This document shows, piece by piece, positions 15,681 through 23,775 of a stretch of 27,339 bases of DNA. A model generated the notes under the pieces. That model did no database searches. It was not told where the DNA came from and worked only from the letters and a program-made list of their open reading frames with translations. Source of the DNA: Lachnospiraceae bacterium UBA7160 (GTDB lineage: Bacteria; Bacillota; Clostridia; Lachnospirales; Lachnospiraceae); contig DKWE01000127.1 of the NCBI GenBank assembly GCA_002491565.1, forward strand, positions 1 through 27,339, written 5' to 3'. Both the position numbers and the translations under genes were made by a program. The first letter of the stretch is position 1. Each line of letters opens with the position of its first letter.

Positions 15681-16772
15681 CTACTTTATCCTCAATTGGA
15701 GCACGTTCATTCCATGATCCCCGCATACTCCGCAGTATTCGATTCCGGAAACTGCGTTTTTCACCAGTGCTACCGACAGCTCATCGCCTTCGGCAAGCGG
15801 ATCAAAGGGAGCGCCGTTATACTGAATCCGCATTTCAACAGTCCCTGACTCTTCCGAGTATTCACTCACAATCTTCATCTGCAGCTCCTGCGGCAGCCTC
15901 GGAACGAGAACCTGCACACACAGCTCTTCAAATACCACCTGCATATGGTAGATTGTTTTCTGGCTAATCATATGCTTTCGTCCAAATTCCTCCATCCGGC
16001 TGCTGATGCCGATAAAATCAAAATCTCTGGACGTAATGTTTTCCTCCTGCACCTTCAGACGGCGGACAAACAGCCTGGTCCGTTCCCTCCTTGGGTGTTC
16101 AAAAATCTGCTCCGGCGTCCCGTCCTCATAGATCTCGCCCTGGTCCATATAGAAGATTCGGGTAGACACATCCCTTGCAAACTTCATCTCATGCGTCACG
16201 ATCATCATTGTGAGTCCTTTTCGCGCAAGACTGCGAATGACGGCCAGGACTTCCCCTACCATCGTAGGATCAAGCGCACTCGTTGGCTCGTCAAAAAGCA
16301 CAATCTCCGGATCCATAGACAGCGTTCTCGCTATGGCGACGCGCTGCTTCTGCCCACCCGAGAGCTCATCCGGCCATGCAGTGGCCTTATCCGCCAGCCC
16401 GACCATACGCAGCAGCTCCATTCCTCGCTCGTATGCATCCTGCCGCGGCCGGTGCAGCAGGTCCACCTGTCCCGCCATGATATTTTCGATGACCGTCATA
16501 TGGGAAAACAGATTAAAGCTCTGAAATACCATTCCCATTTTCTGCCGCACCAGATTTATTTTGCACTTTTTATCTGTAATGGCCATCCCATCCACGATAA
16601 TTTCCCCGCTGGTAGGCGTCTCCAGGCGGTTGATACACCGAAGCAGCGTCGATTTTCCTGTGCCGGAGGGGCCAATGACCGATATCACCTCTCCCTTTCC
16701 GATCTCAGTACTGACGTCCTTCAGCGGTGTCACACCAGAATATTCCTTGCGCAGATGCCGGATTGTGATCAT
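15681..16772 (-). CDS. Amino-acid ABC transporter ATP-binding protein with a C-terminal degenerate ATPase-like domain
   Basis: A 363-residue fusion. Residues 1-235 are a polar-amino-acid importer ATPase (GlnQ/HisP group): Walker A GPSGTGKST (34-42), signature LSGGQ (137-141), Walker B VLFDE (158-162) and H-loop His194. Residues about 250-363 resemble an RsbW-type GHKL domain (VVFEELCVQ, 279-287), but the N-box Asn is Q287 and the G1 Asp is Y318 (QYNGAPFDP), so this second domain probably does not hydrolyse ATP normally. The start overlaps the permease stop as ATGA, so the two are translationally coupled and should form one transporter. Ordinary GlnQ proteins are about 240-250 residues, so the extra 110 residues are a clear addition. 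The domain could link transporter activity to STAS partners; this is inference. Confidence 0.93.
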   Translation of the reverse strand: MITIRHLRKEYSGVTPLKDVSTEIGKGEVISVIGPSGTGKSTLLRCINRLETPTSGEIIVDGMAITDKKCKINLVRQKMGMVFQSFNLFSHMTVIENIMAGQVDLLHRPRQDAYERGMELLRMVGLADKATAWPDELSGGQKQRVAIARTLSMDPEIVLFDEPTSALDPTMVGEVLAVIRSLARKGLTMMIVTHEMKFARDVSTRIFYMDQGEIYEDGTPEQIFEHPRRERTRLFVRRLKVQEENITSRDFDFIGISSRMEEFGRKHMISQKTIYHMQVVFEELCVQVLVPRLPQELQMKIVSEYSEESGTVEMRIQYNGAPFDPLAEGDELSVALVKNAVSGIEYCGVCGDHGMNVLQLRIK

Positions 16773-18325
16773 TGCATTGTCACCCCCTTTATCACTCTTT
16801 TTCTCCGCTTCGGATCAACTCGCCGCTCGATGAGCGAAAGTACCATCGTCAGCAGGTTTGCAATCACAAAATAGATCACTGCCGTGATAATCAGCGGGAA
16901 AAACGCGTCCATGGTGCGTGAACGGATAATATCGGATACCTTCGTCAGATCCTGCACCGCAATGTAGCCGACAATCGAAGTCATTTTCACCATGGAAATA
17001 AATTCCCCCTTCAGCACCGGAAGGAAATGTTTTGCTGCCTGTGGGAAAACGATTTTCCAGAAGGTCTGCACTCTCGTGTAGCCCATTGCATAGGCCGCTT
17101 CGGACTGTCCCGCATCCACCGCGTCAATGCCGCTGCGCATCATTTCTGAGGTGTACGCGCCAAAATTAATGGAAAAGCCAACGACAGACACTGCAATCGC
17201 CGAGATGTCAATGCTTCCGAAAATGATATAGTACAGAATCATTAGAAATACGACGATCGGCATTCCCTGGATGATGCGGACAAACATCCCGGTAATGATC
17301 TGCGACGGTCTGTTTTTCATCCTCCGGAGCATACAGAGTCCGAAGCCCAGAAGAAGACCGATGACACCGGAAAGTACAGAAATCAAAAGTGTGACGCCCA
17401 AGCCGTCCAAAATCAGTCTCCAGCGCCCTTCTACAAGGAACGTGCCGCGAAAGCTGTCCGCAAGCCTGGTCCACATGTTCCCCTCCTCCACAACAGCCGC
17501 CGTCGATTCCACGACAAAAACCACCGCGCCGTCATAATACGGAACCGAGAAATCGACATTCTTTTTCCGCTCCTCTGTAATATCCATACATCCGCTGACC
17601 ACATCAGCCTTGCCGCTTTGAATTGCCGGAATCAGAGAGTCGAAATTGCAGACCGTCATCTCCAACTTCACATCAAGCTCCCTTGCAATCATCAGGACAA
17701 GATCCAGATCATACCCGGCGCTCTCCCCGCCATTTCCGATATAGCACATCGGACTGTAGGTCGCATCATGATAGTATCGGATCGTACCATTCTCTCCGGG
17801 CCAGTCCTGAGTGATCAGGACCTTTTTGCTTTCGTCTGCACCCATCCATTTTTCCTTGAGCGCATCAAGCGTTCCATCCTCCCGGAACTGTTCGATCACC
17901 GGGTCAAACTTTGCGGTAAGCGGACTTCCCTTTGGAAACGCGATCCCATACTCCACCGTCATGACAGCCTCCGGGACAATCGCCAGACCCGTGTTCGCAT
18001 GGACAGCCAGCTCCGCAACAGGTTCATCCAAAGAGGCTGCCTCCACCCGTCCGGCATCCAGTGCTGCCAGCATGTCTGTGTAGGCACTGAAATACGCATA
18101 CTCATTCTTCGTATCCATCGCTTCATCCAGCAGCAAGTCAAAGCCGGAATCCGCGAGAACCGCAATCTTTTTCCCCTTTAGTTCTTCTACTGTCTGATAT
18201 CTGGCCGTATTTTCCTCTGTCTTGCCTGCTGCCTCCTGCGCCCGAACCTCCATGCCCGGACGAAACAAACTTAACAATACCAAGGCCAGAAACAGACCGG
18301 ACAGATAACTGCTTATTTTCTTCAT
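16769..18325 (-). CDS. Amino-acid ABC transporter substrate-binding/permease fusion
   Basis: 518 residues. A signal-anchor (about 5-29) is followed by substrate-binding sequence and a HisM/GlnP-type permease (about 300-515) with the EAA loop EAAYAMGYTRVQTFWKIVF (409-427). The binding part appears rearranged: residues 43-162 match the second lobe and C-terminus of a type-3 binding protein (VEELKGKKIAVL to LKEKWMG), and residues 181-275 match the first lobe (RYYHDATYSPMCY, ITEERKKNVDFSVPYY). Normal order is first lobe then second. Similar permuted fusions are, as I recall, found in Clostridia, so this may be a family trait. The complete transporter is this protein plus the overlapping ATPase gene. 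The ATG at 18325 follows AAAGGAGG. A polar amino acid is the likely substrate, perhaps an NRPS precursor. Confidence 0.92.
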   Translation of the reverse strand: MKKISSYLSGLFLALVLLSLFRPGMEVRAQEAAGKTEENTARYQTVEELKGKKIAVLADSGFDLLLDEAMDTKNEYAYFSAYTDMLAALDAGRVEAASLDEPVAELAVHANTGLAIVPEAVMTVEYGIAFPKGSPLTAKFDPVIEQFREDGTLDALKEKWMGADESKKVLITQDWPGENGTIRYYHDATYSPMCYIGNGGESAGYDLDLVLMIARELDVKLEMTVCNFDSLIPAIQSGKADVVSGCMDITEERKKNVDFSVPYYDGAVVFVVESTAAVVEEGNMWTRLADSFRGTFLVEGRWRLILDGLGVTLLISVLSGVIGLLLGFGLCMLRRMKNRPSQIITGMFVRIIQGMPIVVFLMILYYIIFGSIDISAIAVSVVGFSINFGAYTSEMMRSGIDAVDAGQSEAAYAMGYTRVQTFWKIVFPQAAKHFLPVLKGEFISMVKMTSIVGYIAVQDLTKVSDIIRSRTMDAFFPLIITAVIYFVIANLLTMVLSLIERRVDPKRRKRVIKGVTMQ

Positions 18326-18379
18326 ATACCTCCTTTCCCCTGCTGCGATAATACATCCACTCCGATAACTCCTTCTCCG

Positions 18380-18808
18380 TTACCGCCCGGTCATTGCCGC
18401 ATCGTAGCCCTTCTTCACCGTCAGAATATTTTTCCCGCCCTCATACTGATACTCCACCAGATCCATCGATTTCTTTACCATCAGAATCCCGAGACCGCCG
18501 ATTTCGCGTTCCTCTGCCGAAAGCGTGATATCCGCATCCTCCTTCTCGAGTGGATTAAACGGAACACCCTCATCCAGAAACTGGAGCACAACATGCGGCG
18601 GATTGCCGCCCGCTTCGCATCGCACCGTAGCCTCCCCGACCCCCGGCCGGTACGCGTAATGAGCGATATTCACGTAAATTTCTTCCACTGCGATCTCGAT
18701 CTGCATCCGGGCCTTTGCCGGACACCCGGCCTCCTCCATCTGCTCCGCGACAAATGCCTGCACCCGTTCCAGATTTTCCAGGGACGCGGTAAGTGTCAGT
18801 TCCCTCAT
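18380..18808 (-). CDS. Anti-sigma factor-like ATPase/kinase (RsbW/SpoIIAB type)
   Basis: A 142-residue stand-alone GHKL ATPase close to the size of RsbW and SpoIIAB. The ATP-site motifs are intact: N-box IAVEEIYVNIAHYAY (E43, N47), G1 box FLDEGVPFNPLE (D79, G81) and lid GGLGILMV (104-111). It is closely similar in motif wording to the gene at 2052-2654 (EE(I/L)(Y/F)VNIA.YAYR, then G(M/V)PFN), which suggests paralogy by duplication. The ATG at 18808 has AAAGGAG about 7 nt upstream. It lies between the dNTPase gene and the ABC transporter genes. Its expected role is to phosphorylate one of the STAS proteins and hold an unknown target; no sigma factor is encoded beside it. Confidence 0.9.
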   Translation of the reverse strand: MRELTLTASLENLERVQAFVAEQMEEAGCPAKARMQIEIAVEEIYVNIAHYAYRPGVGEATVRCEAGGNPPHVVLQFLDEGVPFNPLEKEDADITLSAEEREIGGLGILMVKKSMDLVEYQYEGGKNILTVKKGYDAAMTGR

Positions 18809-18828
18809 ACTGTCTCTCCTTTCTATCC

Positions 18829-18945
18829 CCGCTTACCAGAAGCCGCGCGTTACCCGGAACACAGCCTCTGCCCTCCGGGAGCCGCGCAATACCTGATACG
18901 CAGCCTTCACTTACCAGAAACCCTGCAGGGACTGGTAAGTTGCCT
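18829..18945 (-). repeat. Three tandem 39-bp repeats starting in the 3' end of the dNTPase gene
   Basis: Three diverged units of exactly 39 bp: 18907-18945, 18868-18906 and 18829-18867. Each contains an AGGC...CTGG/CCGG pattern; the first and third share TTCTGGTAAG. Because 39 is 13 codons, the reading frame is kept. The first unit encodes the dNTPase tail AKATYQSLQGFW plus stop; read on past the stop, the next units give VKAAYQVLRGSRR and AEAVFRVTRGFW plus stop. Units two and three fill the intergenic gap before the RsbW-like gene. Confidence 0.8.
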
Positions 18946-20371
18946 TCGCCTCGGTATCTGTCATGCTGCTGATATAGTCCACTACCATCAGAAAACGGAG
19001 ATACAGGTCAAAAGCCCGGTCCCCCGTCCGTGACCTCTGGTAATCCTCCCTGCATTTTTCCGGGATATAGAGCAGATAATTCTTCTCGACCCTTCCCATC
19101 CGTTCTTCCTCCGCTCCCGTGTCCCAGTACAGCACGGCAGGAATAAACTTTCCAAGAAGCGAACTGATAATCTCCTGTCCGGACAGTTCCAGCTCCAGCC
19201 GTTCCCGGTAGGGATACGTATAGGTTTTCATAATCTTCCGGAAAATACCGGTTGTGAAGACATACCACCCATCGTCCAGAAGCTCTCTTTGATACGTGCC
19301 ATCCATGATCTGCGTGTAATGATTGAAGAATGCAAAGGCAGCGGCATAGATCAGCCAGTTCTTTACGTACTCCAGCCAGCCAAAAAATGCATACCTCCTG
19401 CTCTCTTCTTCGTATTTGTCTTTCAGCCGCTTTTTCAGATTGTTCAGTATCCCGGACGTAGCCATCCGCGAAAGCTCATGGAATTCGCTCCCGGATTCCG
19501 GAATCTCCTTCAGCTCCTTTTCGAAAAACGTGACCACCGTATCCACGGAAAAAAGCTTCCGCTGCACCGAATCCTCCATATCAGAGATCAGATACGCAAT
19601 ATCGTCCGCTGCCTCCAGCAGATACGTCAGCGGATACCGTGCATGCCCCTCAATCCCAGCCTCCTGCCGGATCTCCTCAAATTTCTCTTTGTCCGCCAGA
19701 AAATATCCAAACTTGTGTACCCGGACATCGCTGCTCTTCCGATCACTCTGTGTGGAGGCCACCGGATATTTGACCAGCGTATTGATCGTCGCAAACGTTA
19801 CATTGATTTCCCCGCGTCCGGGGCACCGCGCCGCCTTCAGCAGAAACCGGAGCGCCTGCGCGTTCCCCTCAAAATTCGTCAGGTCCTGCTTCATCTGCTC
19901 TGTCAGCACCTCCCGGACCGGCTTCTCAAAAAATGTAAACGTGTCGCGTTCAAAGGAGCGCCGGAACCAGTCGCCGATGGAGGACTCTCCGAAATGTCCA
20001 AACGGCGGATTGCCAAGGTCATGCAGAAGCCCTGCCGCCGAGAGAATTCCGGAAAACCTGCGGGCATACAGTTCCGTTTTGTCTCCGAAATCCACTCCGT
20101 TTTTTTCTGTTTTTTGATTGCAGGCAATCATTGCGCCAAGCTGCCTGCTGATCGAAGATACCTCAAGCGAATGTGTCAACCGCGTCCGGAATGCGCCTCC
20201 GCGGACCAGCGGGAAAAGCTGTGTTTTATTTTGAAGGTTGCGAAACATCTCACTTGATATGATCTCCCGGTAGTCCTTCTCAAAATCATCCACCGGGTAC
20301 GCTGCCCAGGAGGACGGTCCGGTTTCCCTCGGTATCTGTGTTTTCGACGTCAACAGTCTCTCCCAGTCCAT
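18911..20371 (-). CDS. dgt: dGTP/dNTP triphosphohydrolase (HD domain)
   Basis: Hydrolyses dGTP or other dNTPs to nucleoside and triphosphate and controls the nucleotide pool. 486 residues. The N-terminal FRNLQNKTQLFPL and RTRLTHSLEV (His67) are hallmarks of the family, followed by the metal-binding HD pair in LLHDLGNPPFGHFGES (H117, D118) and a later acidic segment EAADDIAYLISDMED. The start ATG directly abuts the phosphatase stop (TAG then ATG) with a weak AGGGA upstream, so translation is probably coupled. The C-terminus YQSLQGFW matches the usual end of this family and lies inside a 39-bp tandem repeat. Its place in a signalling and transport operon is unexplained; it may be a housekeeping passenger. 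Confidence 0.92.
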   Translation of the reverse strand: MDWERLLTSKTQIPRETGPSSWAAYPVDDFEKDYREIISSEMFRNLQNKTQLFPLVRGGAFRTRLTHSLEVSSISRQLGAMIACNQKTEKNGVDFGDKTELYARRFSGILSAAGLLHDLGNPPFGHFGESSIGDWFRRSFERDTFTFFEKPVREVLTEQMKQDLTNFEGNAQALRFLLKAARCPGRGEINVTFATINTLVKYPVASTQSDRKSSDVRVHKFGYFLADKEKFEEIRQEAGIEGHARYPLTYLLEAADDIAYLISDMEDSVQRKLFSVDTVVTFFEKELKEIPESGSEFHELSRMATSGILNNLKKRLKDKYEEESRRYAFFGWLEYVKNWLIYAAAFAFFNHYTQIMDGTYQRELLDDGWYVFTTGIFRKIMKTYTYPYRERLELELSGQEIISSLLGKFIPAVLYWDTGAEEERMGRVEKNYLLYIPEKCREDYQRSRTGDRAFDLYLRFLMVVDYISSMTDTEAKATYQSLQGFW

Positions 20372-21991
20372 CTATACGTCCCTGTCCCTTCCTGTTATCC
20401 TAAGCGCCAGCATCGTGATATCATCAAACTGCGGTGCGTCTCCGACAAAGGCATCAATGTCCTGCTTCATAGTAGCCAGCAGCTCCTTTGGCGTACCGTC
20501 CGGCTTGCGGTTCAACGCGCACAGCAGCCGCTCTGTCCCAAACAGCTCGTTGTCCGCGTTTGTCGCTTCCGCCACGCCGTCCGTATACACAAACAGCGTA
20601 TCCCCTTCCTTCAGGAAAAGCTCATATTCCCGGTAGCGCGTATGTTCCATTCCGGCAAGCACAAATCCATGGCGGTCCTTATACAGCTCGAATGTACCGC
20701 CCGCCCTGCAGATTGCCGGATATTCATGGCCTGCATTCGCCGCCGTCAGCTTCCCGGTCGAGATCTCATAGACGGCAAGCCAAACCGTGACGAACATCTC
20801 CGCCTCATTATTCTCGCAGAGCTGGTCATTGACAAGCTCCAGGACTTTCCCGGGCGAGTCGTTGATCATCGCCTGATTTTTCAGCAGTGTTTTGGAAATT
20901 ACCATGAACAGGGCCGCCGGGACTCCCTTGCCGGACACGTCCGCCATGACAAGTCCCAGATGGTCTTCATCGATCAGGAAGAAGTCATAGAAATCTCCTC
21001 CGACTTCCTTCGCCGGATTCATCGACGCATAAATATCAAACTCATCCCGGTCCGGAAACGGCGGGAAAATGCAGGGCAGCATAGAAGCCTGGATCTGCGT
21101 CGCCACATTCAGCTCCGCTCCGATCCGCTCCTTTTCCGCTGTGACCGCCGTCAGATTCTGCACATACTGCTCGATGTCGCCCTCCATTTTACTGATCGCC
21201 CTTGCCAGCACTCCGATCTCATCCTTTTTCTGGATGGAGAGCAGCGTCTCGGACGGAAGGTTGCTGTCGGCAAAGCGCTTTGCCTCCTCCGTGACTGCAA
21301 GAATCGGCGCAATCATCTCCCGGTTTAAAAATGCACTGTAAAGAATCAGGAAAACGCCCACTGCCACAATCGTGCCGAGCACCACATGCATCACATACTG
21401 ATCCCGTGCAGCCTGCAGTCTCGTCATCGCCTTTTCGACGCCAAGAATTGCCGTGATCGCCCCGCTGGAATCATAGACCGGCAGCCCTGCCGTCGTATGC
21501 GCTCCGGATTCCTCCGAATAGGAATACAGATATTCTGTGGCGCGCTCGCCTTTTGTGATAATATTTTTTACGTTATTCACGTATTTTTCATCTACACCAA
21601 GCGCCGTGTAGCCCAGCTCATACCGGTCATAGCCCGTTGAGGAATTGACAGAATCATAAATATACGTAAGTGTCCGGTAATCCTCCGTGTCCACCTTCGC
21701 CACATAGATGAACGTAGCTCCCGTTGAATCCACCAGCGCATCCAGCCGCTTTTCAATTTCTCTGTACGCTGCGTCTGTTTTCCCTGTCGCCAGGTACTCC
21801 CCGAATTTGTCCGGGTTCAGATACGTGCGTGCCGTCTCCGCAATCTCATACGCGCTGTCATTATACTGCTGCTCCAATACCGCAGTGAATTCCCGGTATC
21901 CGATCACGCTGGTGACAATTCCAAGCAAAACACTCAGTACAATGACCGCAGCTGCCAGCTTACCGGTAAGCCCGGTCAGTTTCTCCCTCAT
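20372..21991 (-). CDS. Membrane-bound PP2C-type serine phosphatase with sensor and HAMP (RsbU/SpoIIE type)
   Basis: 539 residues. A transmembrane segment (about 11-31), an extracytoplasmic sensor-like region of about 170 residues, a second membrane segment (about 201-221), a HAMP region (about 222-278), a short coiled linker and a PP2C domain of the SpoIIE group (about 300-533). Metal-site motifs are present: GGDFYDFF (D333), ADVSGKGVPAALF (D351), VYTDGVAEA (D471) and FDDITML (D523, D524). Relatives dephosphorylate STAS proteins and so release the partner of an RsbW-type kinase. The natural substrates here would be the STAS proteins at 2671-2967, 25571-25876 and the STAS-kinase fusion. The start overlaps the GH3 stop as ATGA, with GGAGG 8-9 nt upstream. 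The sensed signal is unknown. Confidence 0.93.
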   Translation of the reverse strand: MREKLTGLTGKLAAAVIVLSVLLGIVTSVIGYREFTAVLEQQYNDSAYEIAETARTYLNPDKFGEYLATGKTDAAYREIEKRLDALVDSTGATFIYVAKVDTEDYRTLTYIYDSVNSSTGYDRYELGYTALGVDEKYVNNVKNIITKGERATEYLYSYSEESGAHTTAGLPVYDSSGAITAILGVEKAMTRLQAARDQYVMHVVLGTIVAVGVFLILYSAFLNREMIAPILAVTEEAKRFADSNLPSETLLSIQKKDEIGVLARAISKMEGDIEQYVQNLTAVTAEKERIGAELNVATQIQASMLPCIFPPFPDRDEFDIYASMNPAKEVGGDFYDFFLIDEDHLGLVMADVSGKGVPAALFMVISKTLLKNQAMINDSPGKVLELVNDQLCENNEAEMFVTVWLAVYEISTGKLTAANAGHEYPAICRAGGTFELYKDRHGFVLAGMEHTRYREYELFLKEGDTLFVYTDGVAEATNADNELFGTERLLCALNRKPDGTPKELLATMKQDIDAFVGDAPQFDDITMLALRITGRDRDV

Positions 21992-23670
21992 CTTCCGCTC
22001 CCTCCGTACTCTCCCTGGCTTAAAGCCGCAAAAAAGCTCTTTTTCTCCTCCGTATCCAGAATCCGAAGCAGCTTATTCTGCCCTATGGGAATCCCCTTTG
22101 CGGACAGATACTTCTCATACCTCGCAAAGCTTCCTGCAGGCAGACAGCGAATCCGCAGCCCGCCGATCTCATTCAGCCTCCGGCAGCCTGCGTACTCGCA
22201 GTTTGCCTCACAGAAGCACCGTTCCAGAACACGTTCCCCGTCTGCAATCTGTTTGCAACCGCATTCCAGATAGACCAGATAGCGCGGTCCGCCCGTCAGC
22301 TCCTCCTGCACGCAGAAGCCTTTCACCTCCACACCGGTCGCGGCTGAAAACCGACGCACTGCTTCCTCGAGCTGCTGCACATTATACTTTTCCCCCGCGA
22401 GATTTAAGACCTGGTTTTTCCGGTAACAGAATTTTACGACCGGAAGCTGCCCATACCAGTCTGTCACCTCCAGCACGTCTCCCATGCGGTAACGGTACAG
22501 CCCGCTGCGGCTCGTAAACAGAAATTCGTAGCGTTCTCCGGTGCGCAGCTCCGTTATGCCAAGTGTCGTTTCCCCGTTCTCCGGCTCTCTGTCTGCAGGC
22601 AAAAATTCAAAAAAACCGCTGTCAGGAATGAGGATGTAGGAATCCGGTTCATTGATCCTCCGGGAGACCGCAAAAATTCCCTCAGAAGCCGCATAGTCAT
22701 AATAGTGAATCGGGATTTTTCCGGCGAATTCCCTCATGCGCTCCGTATAATAGGAAAAATGTTCGCCGCCGATTGCCAGAATGTAGCGCACCTCTGGCCA
22801 CAGCTTTTCGATCAGTCCCTGCTGCAGTTCCTCCCTGTGAAGCCTTCGCAGCTCCTTCGCGCGCACCGGGTCCGGCAAGAGCCGTTCCCGGACGAATGTC
22901 CGCCACCGTTCTCCGATCACAATATGCTCATCGACCGTGCCGTACTCCATATCCCGCAGCAGAAGCTCCCAGTTATCACAGATATACTGCATCGTGCCGG
23001 CCACACGGCTGATAAAGACGCCGTGAATGGCGCGCAGTCCGCGTTCTGCCAGGGCAAAACGCACTTTGACATAGGTCAGATCCTCCAGCGTATCCGGAAA
23101 AAGCACCTCCTTCGGAACGCAGTAGTCCGACGCGTCGAACGCGCCGTCGCGGTCCAGCCACTGGTAGTAGGAGCCGGATCGTATTCCGTTCATTCTCCCA
23201 TCCGGCATCACCGTTTTCGCAAATTCCCCGATCTGGAAAATCTTTCCAAACACCTCTTCCCCGGGAAGCTCTCTGTAGTATTCCTTTACCATTCCGAAAA
23301 TGATCCCATACGCATAGAGGGCAAAGACCGTAAATTCCTCCTCCGTCAGCGGCACATACTTCATCTCTCCGGTACTGCCTGAGCTGACACAGAAATACAC
23401 AACCGGCCGTCTTGTTAGTACGTTTTCTTGTCCTTCTATCATCCTGGCAATCCAGGCTTCGTAATCCGGATACTCTGTCACCGGCACCCGCTTTCGATAC
23501 GCATCGGATGAGAATACCTCTGCAAAGCTGTATTTTCTCCCGTATTCGGTATCTCTGTTTTCACGCAGAATCTCCTGGAGCAGCTTCTCCTGCACCAGTT
23601 CCGCCTGATCTGCCGTCTCCCTCAGACGCGCAAGCGCCATCTCGCCCAGCTTTGCATAATCTGTCTTCAT
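21988..23670 (-). CDS. GH3-family acyl-adenylating amide synthetase
   Basis: 560 residues of the GH3 family, named after plant auxin-amino acid conjugating enzymes. These activate a carboxylic acid as acyl-AMP and transfer it to an amino group. Visible motifs are the phosphate loop SSGSTGEMK (96-104), YAASEGIF (326-333, the YxASE motif) and YRYRMGDVLEV (392-402), then LNLAGEKYN with a likely catalytic Lys428. Length is typical. The ATG at 23670 has AGGAG 6 nt upstream; the stop overlaps the phosphatase start. Close to an NRPS that leaves a free N-terminus, a reasonable guess is acylation of the peptide amine or attachment of an amino acid. That is inference from context, as bacterial GH3 proteins often have unknown substrates. 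Confidence 0.9.
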   Translation of the reverse strand: MKTDYAKLGEMALARLRETADQAELVQEKLLQEILRENRDTEYGRKYSFAEVFSSDAYRKRVPVTEYPDYEAWIARMIEGQENVLTRRPVVYFCVSSGSTGEMKYVPLTEEEFTVFALYAYGIIFGMVKEYYRELPGEEVFGKIFQIGEFAKTVMPDGRMNGIRSGSYYQWLDRDGAFDASDYCVPKEVLFPDTLEDLTYVKVRFALAERGLRAIHGVFISRVAGTMQYICDNWELLLRDMEYGTVDEHIVIGERWRTFVRERLLPDPVRAKELRRLHREELQQGLIEKLWPEVRYILAIGGEHFSYYTERMREFAGKIPIHYYDYAASEGIFAVSRRINEPDSYILIPDSGFFEFLPADREPENGETTLGITELRTGERYEFLFTSRSGLYRYRMGDVLEVTDWYGQLPVVKFCYRKNQVLNLAGEKYNVQQLEEAVRRFSAATGVEVKGFCVQEELTGGPRYLVYLECGCKQIADGERVLERCFCEANCEYAGCRRLNEIGGLRIRCLPAGSFARYEKYLSAKGIPIGQNKLLRILDTEEKKSFFAALSQGEYGGSGR

Positions 23671-23701
23671 TTCCAGCTCCTATTTCGTTACAATTCAACC
23701 C

Positions 23702-23767
23702 TTCCCATTTTTTGTTCAACGATGCAAAAATAGTTACACAGCGCCCTTATTCCCATTTTTTGCATCG
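23702..23767 (-). repeat. Inverted and direct repeats in the gap between the MATE-ATPase and GH3 genes
   Basis: CGATGCAAAAAT (23720-23731) faces ATTTTTTGCATCG (23755-23767), a 12-bp stem with one extra T and a 23-nt loop. TTCCCATTTTTTG occurs twice in direct orientation (23702-23714 and 23750-23762). No clear T-run follows the stem on the minus strand, so terminator function is uncertain. The 105-bp gap is the longest inside the operon and could hold an internal regulatory point. A possible -35 (TTGAAC) has no good -10. Confidence 0.45.
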
Positions 23768-23775
23768 CTGAGCTG

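Noticed and set aside
15945..16874. Long plus-strand open frame opposite the ABC ATPase gene
   Set aside because: It is antisense to Walker A, signature and Walker B coding sequence, and its product has no family resemblance.
23702..23762. 13-bp direct repeats as mobile-element attachment sites or target-site duplications
   Set aside because: They flank only 35 bp, and no integrase or transposase is present in the window.
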